DNA of 64,000 nucleotides from Leptolyngbya ohadii IS1 (GTDB lineage Bacteria; Cyanobacteriota; Cyanobacteriia; Elainellales; Elainellaceae): contig NZ_NKFP01000006.1 in the NCBI RefSeq assembly GCF_002215035.1, positions 1,562,530 to 1,626,529 on the forward strand. The letters run 5' to 3'. This document shows, in pieces, positions 7,711 to 16,271 of the stretch; the first letter of the stretch is position 1; each line of letters opens with the position of its first letter. Under the pieces are notes generated by a model that had not been told where the DNA came from, made no database searches, and saw only the letters and a list, made by a program, of their open reading frames with translations. The translations under genes and the position numbers were made by a program.

Positions 7711-9059
7711 GAGTCAGCCTGAAATAGTGGTAAATCATTCAGTATGTCTTCTAGGACAGCAATTACTTCGTCGTCCTCACTGCGTAACCATGCTTTGTCG
7801 TCAATTCCAACCTCCATCTCAAACTCCTCTAATTGGTCAAACTGTAAAAATGGAGAGTTGGAAACAAAAAACTCGCCTTGAGCCGGAGTGATTAAAAATT
7901 CTGCCCACATAACCAGTTGACCCAGCACAGCCGAATTCTTCTCAAGTTTCTTGATACCCGATAGATGTTCTTGCTCAAAGCGATCACGCATATAACCGTC
8001 CCTTGTGAAGAAATAGGTTGGTGTAATTTCAAGAAACCAGTTTGTCTCCACACGAATAAACTGTCCTTTAAAGGCAGAATGACGGTAATAAGCGATGTTT
8101 TCAGAGTTTTTCTTGTAGTAGGGCTGAAAGACATCTCGATGTGTCTTCTTCTCCAAGCTGCGGTAATGATAAGTACGAATGGATAGATCGGTTGTTGGCT
8201 TGAAGTAATACAATTCCTTTTTGCGATCGAAGAACAAATCCTCTTTGACTTTCTCCAAAAGCGTTCTGTTCAGAAGCCAGACGAATTCCTGTTGCCGCTC
8301 CAATCGATTAGAAAGCGACCATTCCGTGATGTCATGCTGCTCAACCGTACCGCGATCACAGATACTGGACCAAGGTGACTGTCGCAGATCGTGAAAGCTG
8401 AGGACAAAATTTTCTTTCAGGACCCACTCCTGCCCTAATTCTCGCCCAATTTTTTGCAGGGCTGAGTAAGCTTTAGATTCATCTTCGGTTGCTGTGTGAG
8501 CAGTATAAACGTGTTGAGGTAGTTGAGAAACTCGCAGGAGATTAGAATATAACTTTTCCTGCTTAGGGCGAGGTGCAAGATAAACGCCCGAAGTTTTTGG
8601 AACAGCGAGTTGAATTAAGGCAGTTCTGGCATTGGTATCAAAGCGGTCGCGCTGCTTATCAAACACTACCTTCTGCGATTGCCGTCGTTTTGGATCGCTA
8701 AAGTAGTCCTTAAGAGATACCCAATAAGCTTCACGGCTTTGAGTTCTAGCAATAATCAGAATTACGGGTGCATTGCCCTGCAACCAGTAAGTCAGGTCTC
8801 GGTCTTTACATTTATATTCAAAACTGCTGTCCGTCTCCGTTGGAAGTCGCTCTTGTTGAGTCGCTTTACTCTGAACCTGAATGATGCAATTTGTGACTTC
8901 ACTCGTTTCAGCATCCCGAATTTCAATTAGTCCATCAATGCCTGCTTCGACACCACCAGTCGGATACCAAAGAAAGCCCATTCCAAGGACGATCTCTTCA
9001 ATCAGATTAATCCCTTGCTGTCCGATCATGTCGGACTGGCTAATCTTCTTTCTCGGCAC
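7707..9059 (-). CDS. DREN-APAZ effector nuclease (DUF4365-type) partner of the short Argonaute
   Basis: 450 aa. Residues about 10-150 form a DUF4365-like PD-(D/E)xK nuclease domain: IGQQGINLIEEIVLGMGF, then AGIDGLIEIRD (D42), then IIQVQSK with Q63-x-K65, the Q-for-E variant usual in DUF4365, and DLTYWLQGNAPVILII. The remaining 300 residues have no domain I can name but sit where the APAZ (N/L1-like) region should be, and they precede the Argonaute gene directly. In SPARDA systems this subunit degrades DNA and RNA indiscriminately once the Argonaute binds its target, killing or stalling the invaded cell. The start is GTG at 9059; an ATG at 9029 is possible but would cut into the nuclease fold. 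The gene starts 114 bp after dndE on the same strand, with its own candidate promoter. Confidence 0.85.
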   Translation of the reverse strand: MPRKKISQSDMIGQQGINLIEEIVLGMGFLWYPTGGVEAGIDGLIEIRDAETSEVTNCIIQVQSKATQQERLPTETDSSFEYKCKDRDLTYWLQGNAPVILIIARTQSREAYWVSLKDYFSDPKRRQSQKVVFDKQRDRFDTNARTALIQLAVPKTSGVYLAPRPKQEKLYSNLLRVSQLPQHVYTAHTATEDESKAYSALQKIGRELGQEWVLKENFVLSFHDLRQSPWSSICDRGTVEQHDITEWSLSNRLERQQEFVWLLNRTLLEKVKEDLFFDRKKELYYFKPTTDLSIRTYHYRSLEKKTHRDVFQPYYKKNSENIAYYRHSAFKGQFIRVETNWFLEITPTYFFTRDGYMRDRFEQEHLSGIKKLEKNSAVLGQLVMWAEFLITPAQGEFFVSNSPFLQFDQLEEFEMEVGIDDKAWLRSEDDEVIAVLEDILNDLPLFQADS

Positions 9060-9101
9060 GCTACAATTTCTGTCCCGTCAGGAAAAATACAAAGGTACTG
9101 A

Positions 9102-9107
9102 ATTATA
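9102..9107 (-). promoter_or_regulatory. Candidate -10 box for the SPARDA operon
   Basis: On the minus strand the 114-bp gap between dndE and the DREN-APAZ gene contains a perfect TATAAT, about 42 bp before the GTG start. No convincing -35 element is seen at 17 bp. The site would let the Argonaute pair be expressed apart from dnd. Confidence 0.35.
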
Positions 9108-9173
9108 ACCTGTAACACGCAGATGAGTTGAGACAGAACTGAAAGGGTTCAGTGGTTAGTGAATATTGCAAGC

Positions 9174-9554
9174 CTAGTTTGCAATTGTGATAAAATCCTC
9201 GCTGCTTTTGATGTTTGGAGTGGCAGCCAAATAACCAATTCCTCGATGCAAGTGGAGACGAAACTGTGTTGCTAACGTTTCAACATCTAGGTTTAAGTGA
9301 TCCGTATAGCAACGTTGCTTGAGAGCAATAATAAGCAGATCCGCAATCTCTCCTCCGAACACCTGCCAAGTCATCTCCACGTTACTATCGGCAGGAATGG
9401 CTACTGGCGAAGGAGGGGTAGGTTCTGCCAAGGAACGGCAGAATGCCCAGCGGCAGAGAATATTCCATTGGTCAATTTTAGTGACGCGCTTAAGTTTGAT
9501 CAACTGATCCTTGGCAGCTTGAGAAATACGAACTCGATCGACAGGGGGTTCCAT
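9174..9554 (-). CDS. dndE: DNA phosphorothioation protein DndE
   Basis: 126 aa, the usual size for DndE. The family opening is clear: VDRVRISQAAKDQLIKLKR followed by WNILCRWAFCRSLAEP, then VFGGEIADLL and HLHRGIGYLA. DndE is a small helical protein that binds nicked DNA and is needed with DndC and DndD to exchange a non-bridging phosphate oxygen for sulfur in the DNA backbone. The ATG lies 5 bp after the dndD stop, so it is the last gene of the dndB-(125 aa)-C-D-E operon. SPARDA genes follow on the same strand. Confidence 0.93.
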   Translation of the reverse strand: MEPPVDRVRISQAAKDQLIKLKRVTKIDQWNILCRWAFCRSLAEPTPPSPVAIPADSNVEMTWQVFGGEIADLLIIALKQRCYTDHLNLDVETLATQFRLHLHRGIGYLAATPNIKSSEDFITIAN

Positions 9555-9559
9555 AGTCT

Positions 9560-11521
9560 TTACCAGAAATAACCGGGTTTTACTCGTGTTTGGTGCTCGG
9601 TGCGATCGTACTTAAGCAAGTATTCACGCGCGATCGCCCTATTCTCCCGCAACCGCTTTACCTCTGCCTTACCAATCTCAGTGTCCGTCGAGAGGAGCAG
9701 TACTTGATGGCTGGCTTGTGGAAAGTAGCGATCGACCAGATTATTGCGGTGAGAGGAGTCAAGCCGCCCCAGAGGAGTATCGATCGCCACAGGCAATTGC
9801 CGACCAGAGGCACGAGCCAATCCCCACAGTAAGGAGATTGCTAGTAGCTGCTTCTCTCCAGCAGACAGCCGATGTTTAGGGACAGGCTGCCCCTCATAAT
9901 CAAACAGCGAGAGGCTAAAGGTTTCGGTGTCGATTTGGACGCGATGCACCAAGTTTGACTTGTGCAGTAAGTAAAGGAAGCACTCTGTCACCAGAGCCTC
10001 AAGCTGATTGAGCTTGCGGAGTTTCAGCTTCTGCTTAAACACTTTAAGAGTGTCCTGAACTTTCGCGATCGCCGCCAGGGTATGCTCATCGTTTTTTCGG
10101 TCGATCGCCAGCTTGCCATAGTCCATCAGTTCTTGCCTGGTACGAGCAATAGCTTGTTCCATTTGCTCAAGAAGACGGTGGCTTTGTTCCCGGTCAGCTT
10201 TGAGGGTTACGACTTCTGTTTGTGCCTGGCGTACCTGCTGCACTAACTTGTCGTACATTTCTGGAGGGGCGGCAGTCGCCAAGTAGCGTTCAATCGTCTC
10301 AATTTCCTCCTGGCAAATCTCAAGCTGTTCTAGTTCCTCTGCTGCCACCCGCTGTTGATGTGGTAAGGCATATTGCAGTGTGTTGGTTAGTTGGTGTAAC
10401 GTCTCTGCGTCCGAGCCGAGCCAGGAATCACCCACATTCTGTGAAATCTCCTTGTCTTGCTTTGCTAGGAACGATCGGATTTGCTTAAGCTGTTTTGCCT
10501 CTAAATCCAGCGATTTAACAAACTGGAGCAGGTTCTCGCTGCGTTCCTTCAACAACTCCCTGGCAACCTCTAACTGTTGCTGCCGAATCTCTTGTTGAGC
10601 CTGGACTTCCGCCTGTTGAAGCAAGGGCTGAATTAAGGCGAGAGGCAAAACTCCGCCTGCCATCTCTCGTAGGGCAGCACGATGAGCATCGGCTTTATTC
10701 CTTGCCTGCTGTAACTGTTGCTCCTGTTGGGTTTTCTCTGCCGCAATCTTGCCGCCCTCAGACAGAAAACGTTCTTCCGCCTGCCGCAATTTCTCCTCTG
10801 CCTTGTCCAGTTTGGGCTGAATCGCGGCAATCTTCTTTTTGATCGACAGCCGCTCCCGTTCTTGAGCTTCCAATCGCTGCTCAATCTCCGATAATTTTGC
10901 CTGGTCTTGAGCCGTTGCAAGGGCTTTACGTTTGCGAGAGGTCAGCACATCGAGATCGGCAGCGAGGCGATCGGGCAATTCGAGTCCCAGCAGCGATCGG
11001 ATCGCCGTTGTGACGGATTGGGGCAGAGTATCCTGATCCGCTAATTCACCGACCTGCTCACCATCGAACAGGAACAAGCGAGAAATACCCAGAGGCAGTA
11101 AGTCCTCAATGCGCTCGTCCCATTTTTTGGCTAGGTCCAGGGCATCCTCACCGTTCTCTTGAATTCGTAGGATGTCTCGATTACTGATCTGCTGATTCCA
11201 GGTGCGATAGATCCTAAATTCTGTCGGTCGCGCCTCGTTGTTCAGAGTTTGCCGGAAAACTAATTCAATTGAGGCATCTTGCGCCTGTCGATTAATGCAC
11301 TGCTTAAGAAAGTCCGAATAGCTGAGGTTCCCGCGCGTGGAACAGGGGGCACGGTGTCCATAGAGTGCCAGACGGATTGCATCCATCAGGGTTGTTTTGC
11401 CACCTCCATTCATACCGCCAAACAGGATAATGGTTTGCTGGCTCTCACCGGGGCGCAGATCGAAAGCCTGCCGTCCCTTGTAGGGACCGAAGTTTTCCAA
11501 CACTAATTCTTGAAAAATCAT
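9560..11521 (-). CDS. dndD: DNA phosphorothioation ATPase DndD (SMC/RecF-like)
   Basis: 653 aa. The N-terminal ATPase half has MIFQELVLENFGPYKGRQAF and Walker A GGMNGGGKTT at about 35-44. A long coiled-coil middle rich in E, Q, K and R runs from about 190 to 520. The C-terminal half has the ABC signature LSAGEKQLLAISLLWG and Walker B LPVAIDTPLGRLD. DndD is the ATPase of the sulfur-modification complex with DndC and DndE. I chose the ATG at 11521, not the upstream 11551 codon, because it overlaps the dndC stop as ATGA and begins exactly at the conserved MIFQELVLENFG start. It is probably translationally coupled to dndC. Confidence 0.93.
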   Translation of the reverse strand: MIFQELVLENFGPYKGRQAFDLRPGESQQTIILFGGMNGGGKTTLMDAIRLALYGHRAPCSTRGNLSYSDFLKQCINRQAQDASIELVFRQTLNNEARPTEFRIYRTWNQQISNRDILRIQENGEDALDLAKKWDERIEDLLPLGISRLFLFDGEQVGELADQDTLPQSVTTAIRSLLGLELPDRLAADLDVLTSRKRKALATAQDQAKLSEIEQRLEAQERERLSIKKKIAAIQPKLDKAEEKLRQAEERFLSEGGKIAAEKTQQEQQLQQARNKADAHRAALREMAGGVLPLALIQPLLQQAEVQAQQEIRQQQLEVARELLKERSENLLQFVKSLDLEAKQLKQIRSFLAKQDKEISQNVGDSWLGSDAETLHQLTNTLQYALPHQQRVAAEELEQLEICQEEIETIERYLATAAPPEMYDKLVQQVRQAQTEVVTLKADREQSHRLLEQMEQAIARTRQELMDYGKLAIDRKNDEHTLAAIAKVQDTLKVFKQKLKLRKLNQLEALVTECFLYLLHKSNLVHRVQIDTETFSLSLFDYEGQPVPKHRLSAGEKQLLAISLLWGLARASGRQLPVAIDTPLGRLDSSHRNNLVDRYFPQASHQVLLLSTDTEIGKAEVKRLRENRAIAREYLLKYDRTEHQTRVKPGYFW

Positions 11522-13080
11522 CCCCGTCCCTTGAATTTCATATCTGCCCAAGACACCGCTGGCTGATCGGTTAACTGTTTGACAGCTTCTACATCTCCAG
11601 CTTTGGCGGCTTTTTTAATGTTCCAATTTCGGTGGGCGTTTTCGATCGCCGCCTCCTTAGGACGGGAACTGGTTTCAAAGTGCTTTTCAAGGGCATCAAT
11701 AATGCCGACCCGCCGCGACATCGTTTGAAATTTGCGCTCCGTGCTGAGGAGCCGCGTCATCAGTTCAAAATGCATCGGGTCGTCGCAGATTTCTTCCAGA
11801 ATGCTCCACTCATCCAATCCGAGATAAGTACTGCCAGCATTCGGGCGGGGATCGATAAAGTCTTGTCCTGTCACCTGGGAGTAGATTCTGGGTAAAGCAT
11901 CGTCAAACTCATGAAACTCCTCCAGCCAAATGCGGCGAATTTCGCTCAGTTCTTCAACTGTAATTAGCTCGATACCCTGCATCTCAATCGGTGCATTTTG
12001 ACGAGCCTCCGTCTGCGTTTGCAGCACTCGCCGCAACCATTCCTCCCGCCACTGCTTTGTGTAGGGACCCGGAATATTGACAATCTCTTTGGCATCCAGC
12101 CCTTCCACATCGCGCTCGTAAAGCTGGATTTGTCCCTGTCGCCGCCGAAAATCACGGCGATCGAGGTCGTCTTCTACGTCTAGTTCGTTCCGCAGATCCA
12201 GAAGCGGTTGCATCCACTCTTTCTCCTCATCGTTCTGGATCATGGCTTCCATCGATTTGTCTGCGCTCACTAAAGTACAGACCCAGCAACCGAAGCGGGA
12301 GCTACCGCAGCTTGGGGTAGAGGTATCAACAACCAGAGGACACTCGTTATCTGCTGTTGCGCCCCGGTACATGGCAAACAACTCTTTGTTGTTATTGCCC
12401 CAGGGGTTCTGCCATTGCATCAGGTAGAGCCAAACTTCATCGGTGCGCCAGTCTTCGATCGGAGTATAGATCAGGGAATTTGGGCGACTGGGATTGTAAT
12501 TGAGGTGCGAGAAGACGCGCCAGTTGCGGTGTTTCTCCATCAGGGCAGCCCGCGATGCGCTCTCAGCCTTGCGCGTTCCCAGAACCAAGATTACTTCACC
12601 GCTTTCCCGGATTTTTTCCCGAATATAGTTATCCGAGGGTCGGATTTTGAGCCGTTCAGTACACCAACGAAAACCCTGTCTTGGGGCTGGATAACCCTTA
12701 CCAATCAAATTGACCCAAAAGCTGTCTTTCACAGCAGGTTTTAGCAAAATCGGTTCGATGGGAATACCCTGCTCCTGAGCAACTCTGCCCATTTGCTCTA
12801 ATGATCGGCTAACCCATGCAGACACAACCGGGTTTTCAACCATCGTGTCTGTGGTAATGACATGAATGGTTTTCTTGCGCTTTTCGACTGGGAGAGCCGC
12901 GATCGCATCCCACACTAGCTGAAGTATCGCTGTCGAATCTTTGCCGCCAGAATAGCCCACAATCCAGGGCAATTGGTCCTGGCAGTACAGTTCTTGAATT
13001 TCGGTCGTAAGAGCTTTCAAAGTCTCGACAAATTCAGGAACCGATCGTTGAGAGCTTTCTAATTCAACTGCTTCAGTCAT
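11518..13080 (-). CDS. dndC: DNA phosphorothioation sulfurtransferase DndC
   Basis: 520 aa. The PP-loop GYSGGKDST is at about 42-50. VITTDTMVENPVV, GFRWCTERLKI and LVLGTRKAES follow, and then the cysteine cluster STPSCGSSRFGCWVC that carries the 4Fe-4S cluster in DndC. The long C-terminal helical part (VNIPGPYTKQWREEWL and onward) is DndC-specific. It is the ATP-pyrophosphatase of the sulfur-incorporation complex and takes sulfur from a cysteine desulfurase (DndA, or a host IscS; neither is encoded here). I prefer the ATG at 13080 to the GTG at 13089 because AGGGTGAG sits at good spacing before it. The stop overlaps the dndD start. Confidence 0.94.
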   Translation of the reverse strand: MTEAVELESSQRSVPEFVETLKALTTEIQELYCQDQLPWIVGYSGGKDSTAILQLVWDAIAALPVEKRKKTIHVITTDTMVENPVVSAWVSRSLEQMGRVAQEQGIPIEPILLKPAVKDSFWVNLIGKGYPAPRQGFRWCTERLKIRPSDNYIREKIRESGEVILVLGTRKAESASRAALMEKHRNWRVFSHLNYNPSRPNSLIYTPIEDWRTDEVWLYLMQWQNPWGNNNKELFAMYRGATADNECPLVVDTSTPSCGSSRFGCWVCTLVSADKSMEAMIQNDEEKEWMQPLLDLRNELDVEDDLDRRDFRRRQGQIQLYERDVEGLDAKEIVNIPGPYTKQWREEWLRRVLQTQTEARQNAPIEMQGIELITVEELSEIRRIWLEEFHEFDDALPRIYSQVTGQDFIDPRPNAGSTYLGLDEWSILEEICDDPMHFELMTRLLSTERKFQTMSRRVGIIDALEKHFETSSRPKEAAIENAHRNWNIKKAAKAGDVEAVKQLTDQPAVSWADMKFKGRG

Positions 13081-13128
13081 CACACTCACCCTAAGTAAAA
13101 CCCAGTCAACACCCTTGCAATACTTAGA

Positions 13129-13506
13129 CTACTCAGCTTCGCCCTGCTCCAACCGCCTGTAGGTTTCCAACATCTGATGCAGAATCTCCCGTTCTGAGGT
13201 TAAATTCATGGCTTCGACAACCTCCCGCGCCCGCATCACTCGTTGTACTAACTGATCGGATTCCTGTTCCACTGCCTCCTGGTTCTTGGCATAGGCAAGA
13301 ACAACGCCCATCTCGTCGGCAAATCGCTGAAGTTGTTTGGGCGAATAATGCGTCACTCCAAACCCGTAGCATTCCTGCTTCTCGGTCGATGTCCCCACGT
13401 CATACTCCCATTCCTCGATATTCACATCGTTAGCCTGGACTGCTGTCATGAATTGCTGGGCTTCCTTTGCGGTGTCAGAAACAATCTGAAACTCAAACAT
13501 GGGCAT
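13129..13506 (-). CDS. Uncharacterised 125-aa protein inserted between dndB and dndC
   Basis: I do not recognise this protein. It starts MPMFEFQIVSDTAKEAQQFM, has a central acidic strand (NIEEWEYDVG), a YSPKQLQRFADEMGV segment and an all-helical C-terminal third (VMRAREVVEAMNL onward). There is no membrane segment and no obvious catalytic motif. A strong GGGGAGG lies before the ATG, inside the end of dndB; the dndB stop is only 2 bp away, so it is part of the operon. Its position suggests an accessory subunit or regulator of the sulfur-modification complex, by context only. Confidence 0.75.
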   Translation of the reverse strand: MPMFEFQIVSDTAKEAQQFMTAVQANDVNIEEWEYDVGTSTEKQECYGFGVTHYSPKQLQRFADEMGVVLAYAKNQEAVEQESDQLVQRVMRAREVVEAMNLTSEREILHQMLETYRRLEQGEAE

Positions 13507-13508
13507 GG

Positions 13509-14585
13509 CTACCTCCCCGCTAGAGCATACGCTTTTTCTAACCGTTCCTCCTCCGCTGTCATTGGCAACTTCATTGCCTTCTTGAGATATGCCGTCATGA
13601 AGGACACGCAGGTTCTTGACTTAGAAAGCCGCCCCCCGAACATGACTCGACCTTCCCAATCAGGATTAGAGCGTGACCAATCTATTTTCCGTAGAGCTTT
13701 TAGCTGGGCTTCCCACTTCTCCGGATGGGTCGATAGTAAAACTGCCCCCGCTCCTCCCATGCCCGCTAACGTAACTGCGTGGCTGTGAATGTATTCTCGG
13801 CGAATTTCGCCAGGACTGACCTTCTTATCAAATACCTGCTGCCAGTCTGGAATATTGCTGCTCACCGCTCTCCAGAAGCGGACGCTAATCTCAACCTGCT
13901 TCTCTATCTCTGCGTCCCTGTGATTCACCAGAAGTGCTTGAGTGGCATTGTAGATACTACTCAGCGTAAACAGCTTGCTGGAACGGACTGGCAGGTTGCT
14001 TCGTTCCATATCAGTAAGCCTGTCGAAAATTTTGACCTCTTTAACCAGCGACTTTGACAAAATTGCTTTTCGGTCGCGGCTGTCATACAGAATATTCAGC
14101 GAGGGATCAGGGTGAACCGCGTAACGGTTCAAATCCGTAAACATCTGCTGCGATCGCTTCAACCCGATGTCTAAAAAGAAAACGACAGCGATCGTCTCGT
14201 CCCCCAGATCGGGGTTTTCTTTCAAGGCTTGTTCAAAGGCAGCACGCCGATGCTGTCCGTCATTTATTACAAACCGAGCATCCATCGGAACGGTTAGCTT
14301 ACCAATGTCTTCTGAACCGAACGGCTCAAAGGTAATGTCGGCATTGATAGAGACAGTAATTGCCGAGAAAACGTAGTCCGCCGGATTATTCACAATGTAG
14401 CGAGCGATCTCAGGGACACGGCTCCGATTAAGAATTCGTTGCGCTCGCATTTCAGGCGGAATTTCCTCGTCGTCAAACGAGAAAATCTTTGGAATCAGCC
14501 TCACAGGACACATCGAGACATAATACTCGCGCCCTGCCTGGATTCCTCTAATCGCTGGAAAAACGTACTCGAATGGGAGAGCCAT
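13509..14585 (-). CDS. dndB: DNA phosphorothioation regulator DndB (DGQHR domain)
   Basis: 358 aa. It carries the family signature DGQHR at 109-113 (FVINDGQHRRAAFEQAL), preceded by EMRAQRILNRSRVPEIARYI and followed by VVFFLDIGLKRSQQMFTDLNR, all typical of DndB. DndB-type proteins are reported as negative regulators of dnd transcription and as modulators of how much DNA becomes sulfur-modified; they are not strictly needed for modification. It is the first gene of the operon. The promoter must lie in the 210-bp gap toward the divergent AIPR gene, where a pair of GTATGTTA boxes is present, so autoregulation is plausible. Confidence 0.92.
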   Translation of the reverse strand: MALPFEYVFPAIRGIQAGREYYVSMCPVRLIPKIFSFDDEEIPPEMRAQRILNRSRVPEIARYIVNNPADYVFSAITVSINADITFEPFGSEDIGKLTVPMDARFVINDGQHRRAAFEQALKENPDLGDETIAVVFFLDIGLKRSQQMFTDLNRYAVHPDPSLNILYDSRDRKAILSKSLVKEVKIFDRLTDMERSNLPVRSSKLFTLSSIYNATQALLVNHRDAEIEKQVEISVRFWRAVSSNIPDWQQVFDKKVSPGEIRREYIHSHAVTLAGMGGAGAVLLSTHPEKWEAQLKALRKIDWSRSNPDWEGRVMFGGRLSKSRTCVSFMTAYLKKAMKLPMTAEEERLEKAYALAGR

Positions 14586-14614
14586 AAAACTTTCAGCAGT
14601 TTAGGAAATAGTAT

Positions 14615-14660
14615 CATACTGTATGTTATTTATTGAGTTCGTATGTTAAATTAAACATAC
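14615..14660. promoter_or_regulatory. Two GTATGTTA boxes with inverted partners in the dndB/AIPR intergenic region
   Basis: GTATGTTA occurs at 14621 and again at 14641, exactly 20 bp apart. The first belongs to CATAC-T-GTATG (14615-14625); the second belongs to GTATGTT-AAATTA-AACATAC (14641-14660), with perfect 7-bp arms. This AT-rich strip lies 30-75 bp before the dndB start and between divergent genes, as expected of an operator. Likely binders are DndB itself or the XRE regulator at 16272. Confidence 0.5.
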
Positions 14661-14795
14661 AAAGTAAATCCTCAGCATAGACTTGTCACTTCCCCAGAAG
14701 AAGTGCTAGTCTCTATTTGGCACCGACATAAATTGTCAGCGCCATTAAAAATCGCAGCGGAGAGTTTCCACTGCACTATCCTGAGGAAAAACCAA

Positions 14796-16034
14796 ATGAA
14801 TGAATTCAACTTTTCTCTTCCCACGGAAGAGTATCGCTCGTTGCCTGTGCCTTTCGGTGATTCTGCAATCCGAAAGCTTCAGTTGGCAACTTTTTTTGTG
14901 CCTGTTGATTCGCTTCCAGACGAGCTTAGAGACTGGATGGAAGTTAATCCTCGTGTCCCTCGATTCAACAAGAAGGACCAATTGTCGGGGGTTGTTGCAA
15001 AAGAAATTGTGAGAACTCTAAAAGAAGACCCTGAAAAGTTTGCCCTAAAGAATCAGGGAATTTATGTAATTGCAGAGGATGCAGAGTTCAAGAAAGAGTC
15101 TGGTGGGCAAGGTTGGGTTCATATCAGGCTTAGCGACCCGAAAAAGCACGGTGTTGTAAATGGTGGACATACTTTTCGTGCTATTCGAGAAGTTGCAGAG
15201 GATGAAGAGCGTCCTGATCCTTGGACAGCCTACGTTCGGATGCATATCTTTAAAGCTGATAATCCAGACGCAGCTTTGATCGCAGAAATGGCAGAAGGCT
15301 TGAACCGTTCCTTACAAGTTGATGATCCAAGTCTTGAAAACCTCCGTGGGTCCTTCGACAGGATTAAGAAGCAGCTTTCTGGCAAACAGGGTGAGCAGCA
15401 AATTGCTTACCGTCAGGGTGATTCGGGAGACATTGATGTACAGCAGGTTATTACGTACATGAGTATGCTTAACCTTAATGAGTTTCCTGATCGCAAGAAA
15501 CATCCGTACACTCTCTTTGGTCAACCCAAATCTGTGCTGCAATCTTTCATTGAGGAAATCAATAAGGAGAATTCTGCTTTCGATTTAATCCTGCCGCGCC
15601 TGCATGAGATCCTAGTCTTGACAGATCGAATTCAGATGTTGACGGCTCCAAGCTTTGGAAAAATCAAGATTAGCAATGCTAAGAAAAACAATCGTGTTGG
15701 TTCTGCAACAAAGAAAAAAATTCCAGCCTATTTTGCAGGAGGCAACATTGGTGGAGATGTACCTCTCGGTTTCCTGTACCCAATGCTAGCTGCCTTTAGA
15801 GCCAATATTTCCCACTCAGCTTGGCAAGCAGGGAAATTTGAATGGCTTACTGATCCCAACGATCTCCTGAAGGCGACCTACGAGGAGATGGCGCAGATCA
15901 TCAAGCAGGAGTATGAGGACAATAATAGGAAGCCTGCTGAGGTTGGGCGCAAGGAAGCAGCCTATAGAGGTTGCTACACAGTCGTAACTTTGGAACTTGC
16001 TCATAAAGGGGTACTTCAGCCAGCAGAGATGTAG
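14796..16034 (+). CDS. AIPR family (abortive infection phage resistance) protein
   Basis: 412 aa. It matches the AIPR core: NQGIYVIAEDAEF, then VVNGGHTFRAIRE, then AEMAEGLNRSLQVDDPSLENLRGSF and IAYRQGDSGDIDVQQVITYMSMLN. AIPR proteins come from abortive-infection phage-resistance loci; the biochemical activity of this branch is unclear to me. I chose the ATG at 14796 (MNEFNFSLP) over the GTG at 14703, because GAGG lies 9 bp before it and the upstream 31 residues look non-native. The gene is divergent from dndB, shares its regulatory gap, and ends in a strong terminator. An XRE regulator follows on the same strand. Confidence 0.8.
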   Translation: MNEFNFSLPTEEYRSLPVPFGDSAIRKLQLATFFVPVDSLPDELRDWMEVNPRVPRFNKKDQLSGVVAKEIVRTLKEDPEKFALKNQGIYVIAEDAEFKKESGGQGWVHIRLSDPKKHGVVNGGHTFRAIREVAEDEERPDPWTAYVRMHIFKADNPDAALIAEMAEGLNRSLQVDDPSLENLRGSFDRIKKQLSGKQGEQQIAYRQGDSGDIDVQQVITYMSMLNLNEFPDRKKHPYTLFGQPKSVLQSFIEEINKENSAFDLILPRLHEILVLTDRIQMLTAPSFGKIKISNAKKNNRVGSATKKKIPAYFAGGNIGGDVPLGFLYPMLAAFRANISHSAWQAGKFEWLTDPNDLLKATYEEMAQIIKQEYEDNNRKPAEVGRKEAAYRGCYTVVTLELAHKGVLQPAEM

Positions 16035-16064
16035 TTGATCTAATCCATACCTTCAATTAAACGG

Positions 16065-16103
16065 GGTTCAAACTGGTCTAGAGTTTGAACCTCTTTTTCT
16101 TTT
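16065..16103 (+). terminator. Rho-independent terminator after the AIPR gene
   Basis: A perfect 10-bp stem (GGTTCAAACT pairing with AGTTTGAACC) around a 7-nt loop is followed directly by the T-rich run TCTTTTTCTTTT. It starts 30 bp after the AIPR stop codon and separates that gene from the XRE regulator. Confidence 0.85.
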
Positions 16104-16271
16104 GAGCAGTCCATGTGTGCAATACAAGAGTTGCGAATGTGATTGAGTCCTCCCAAACAAACTGTCTGCATACAACCTACTAGCAAGCTAACAATCCCTA
16201 TCTTAGTAGACTATCTGGTATACGTCAACCAGTAGGTGTACTTTCGTGACTTATCATCCTCTGCCACTATC

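Noticed and set aside
7628-7891. Plus-strand open frames opposite the Argonaute genes
   Set aside because: They are antisense shadows of strongly supported minus-strand genes.
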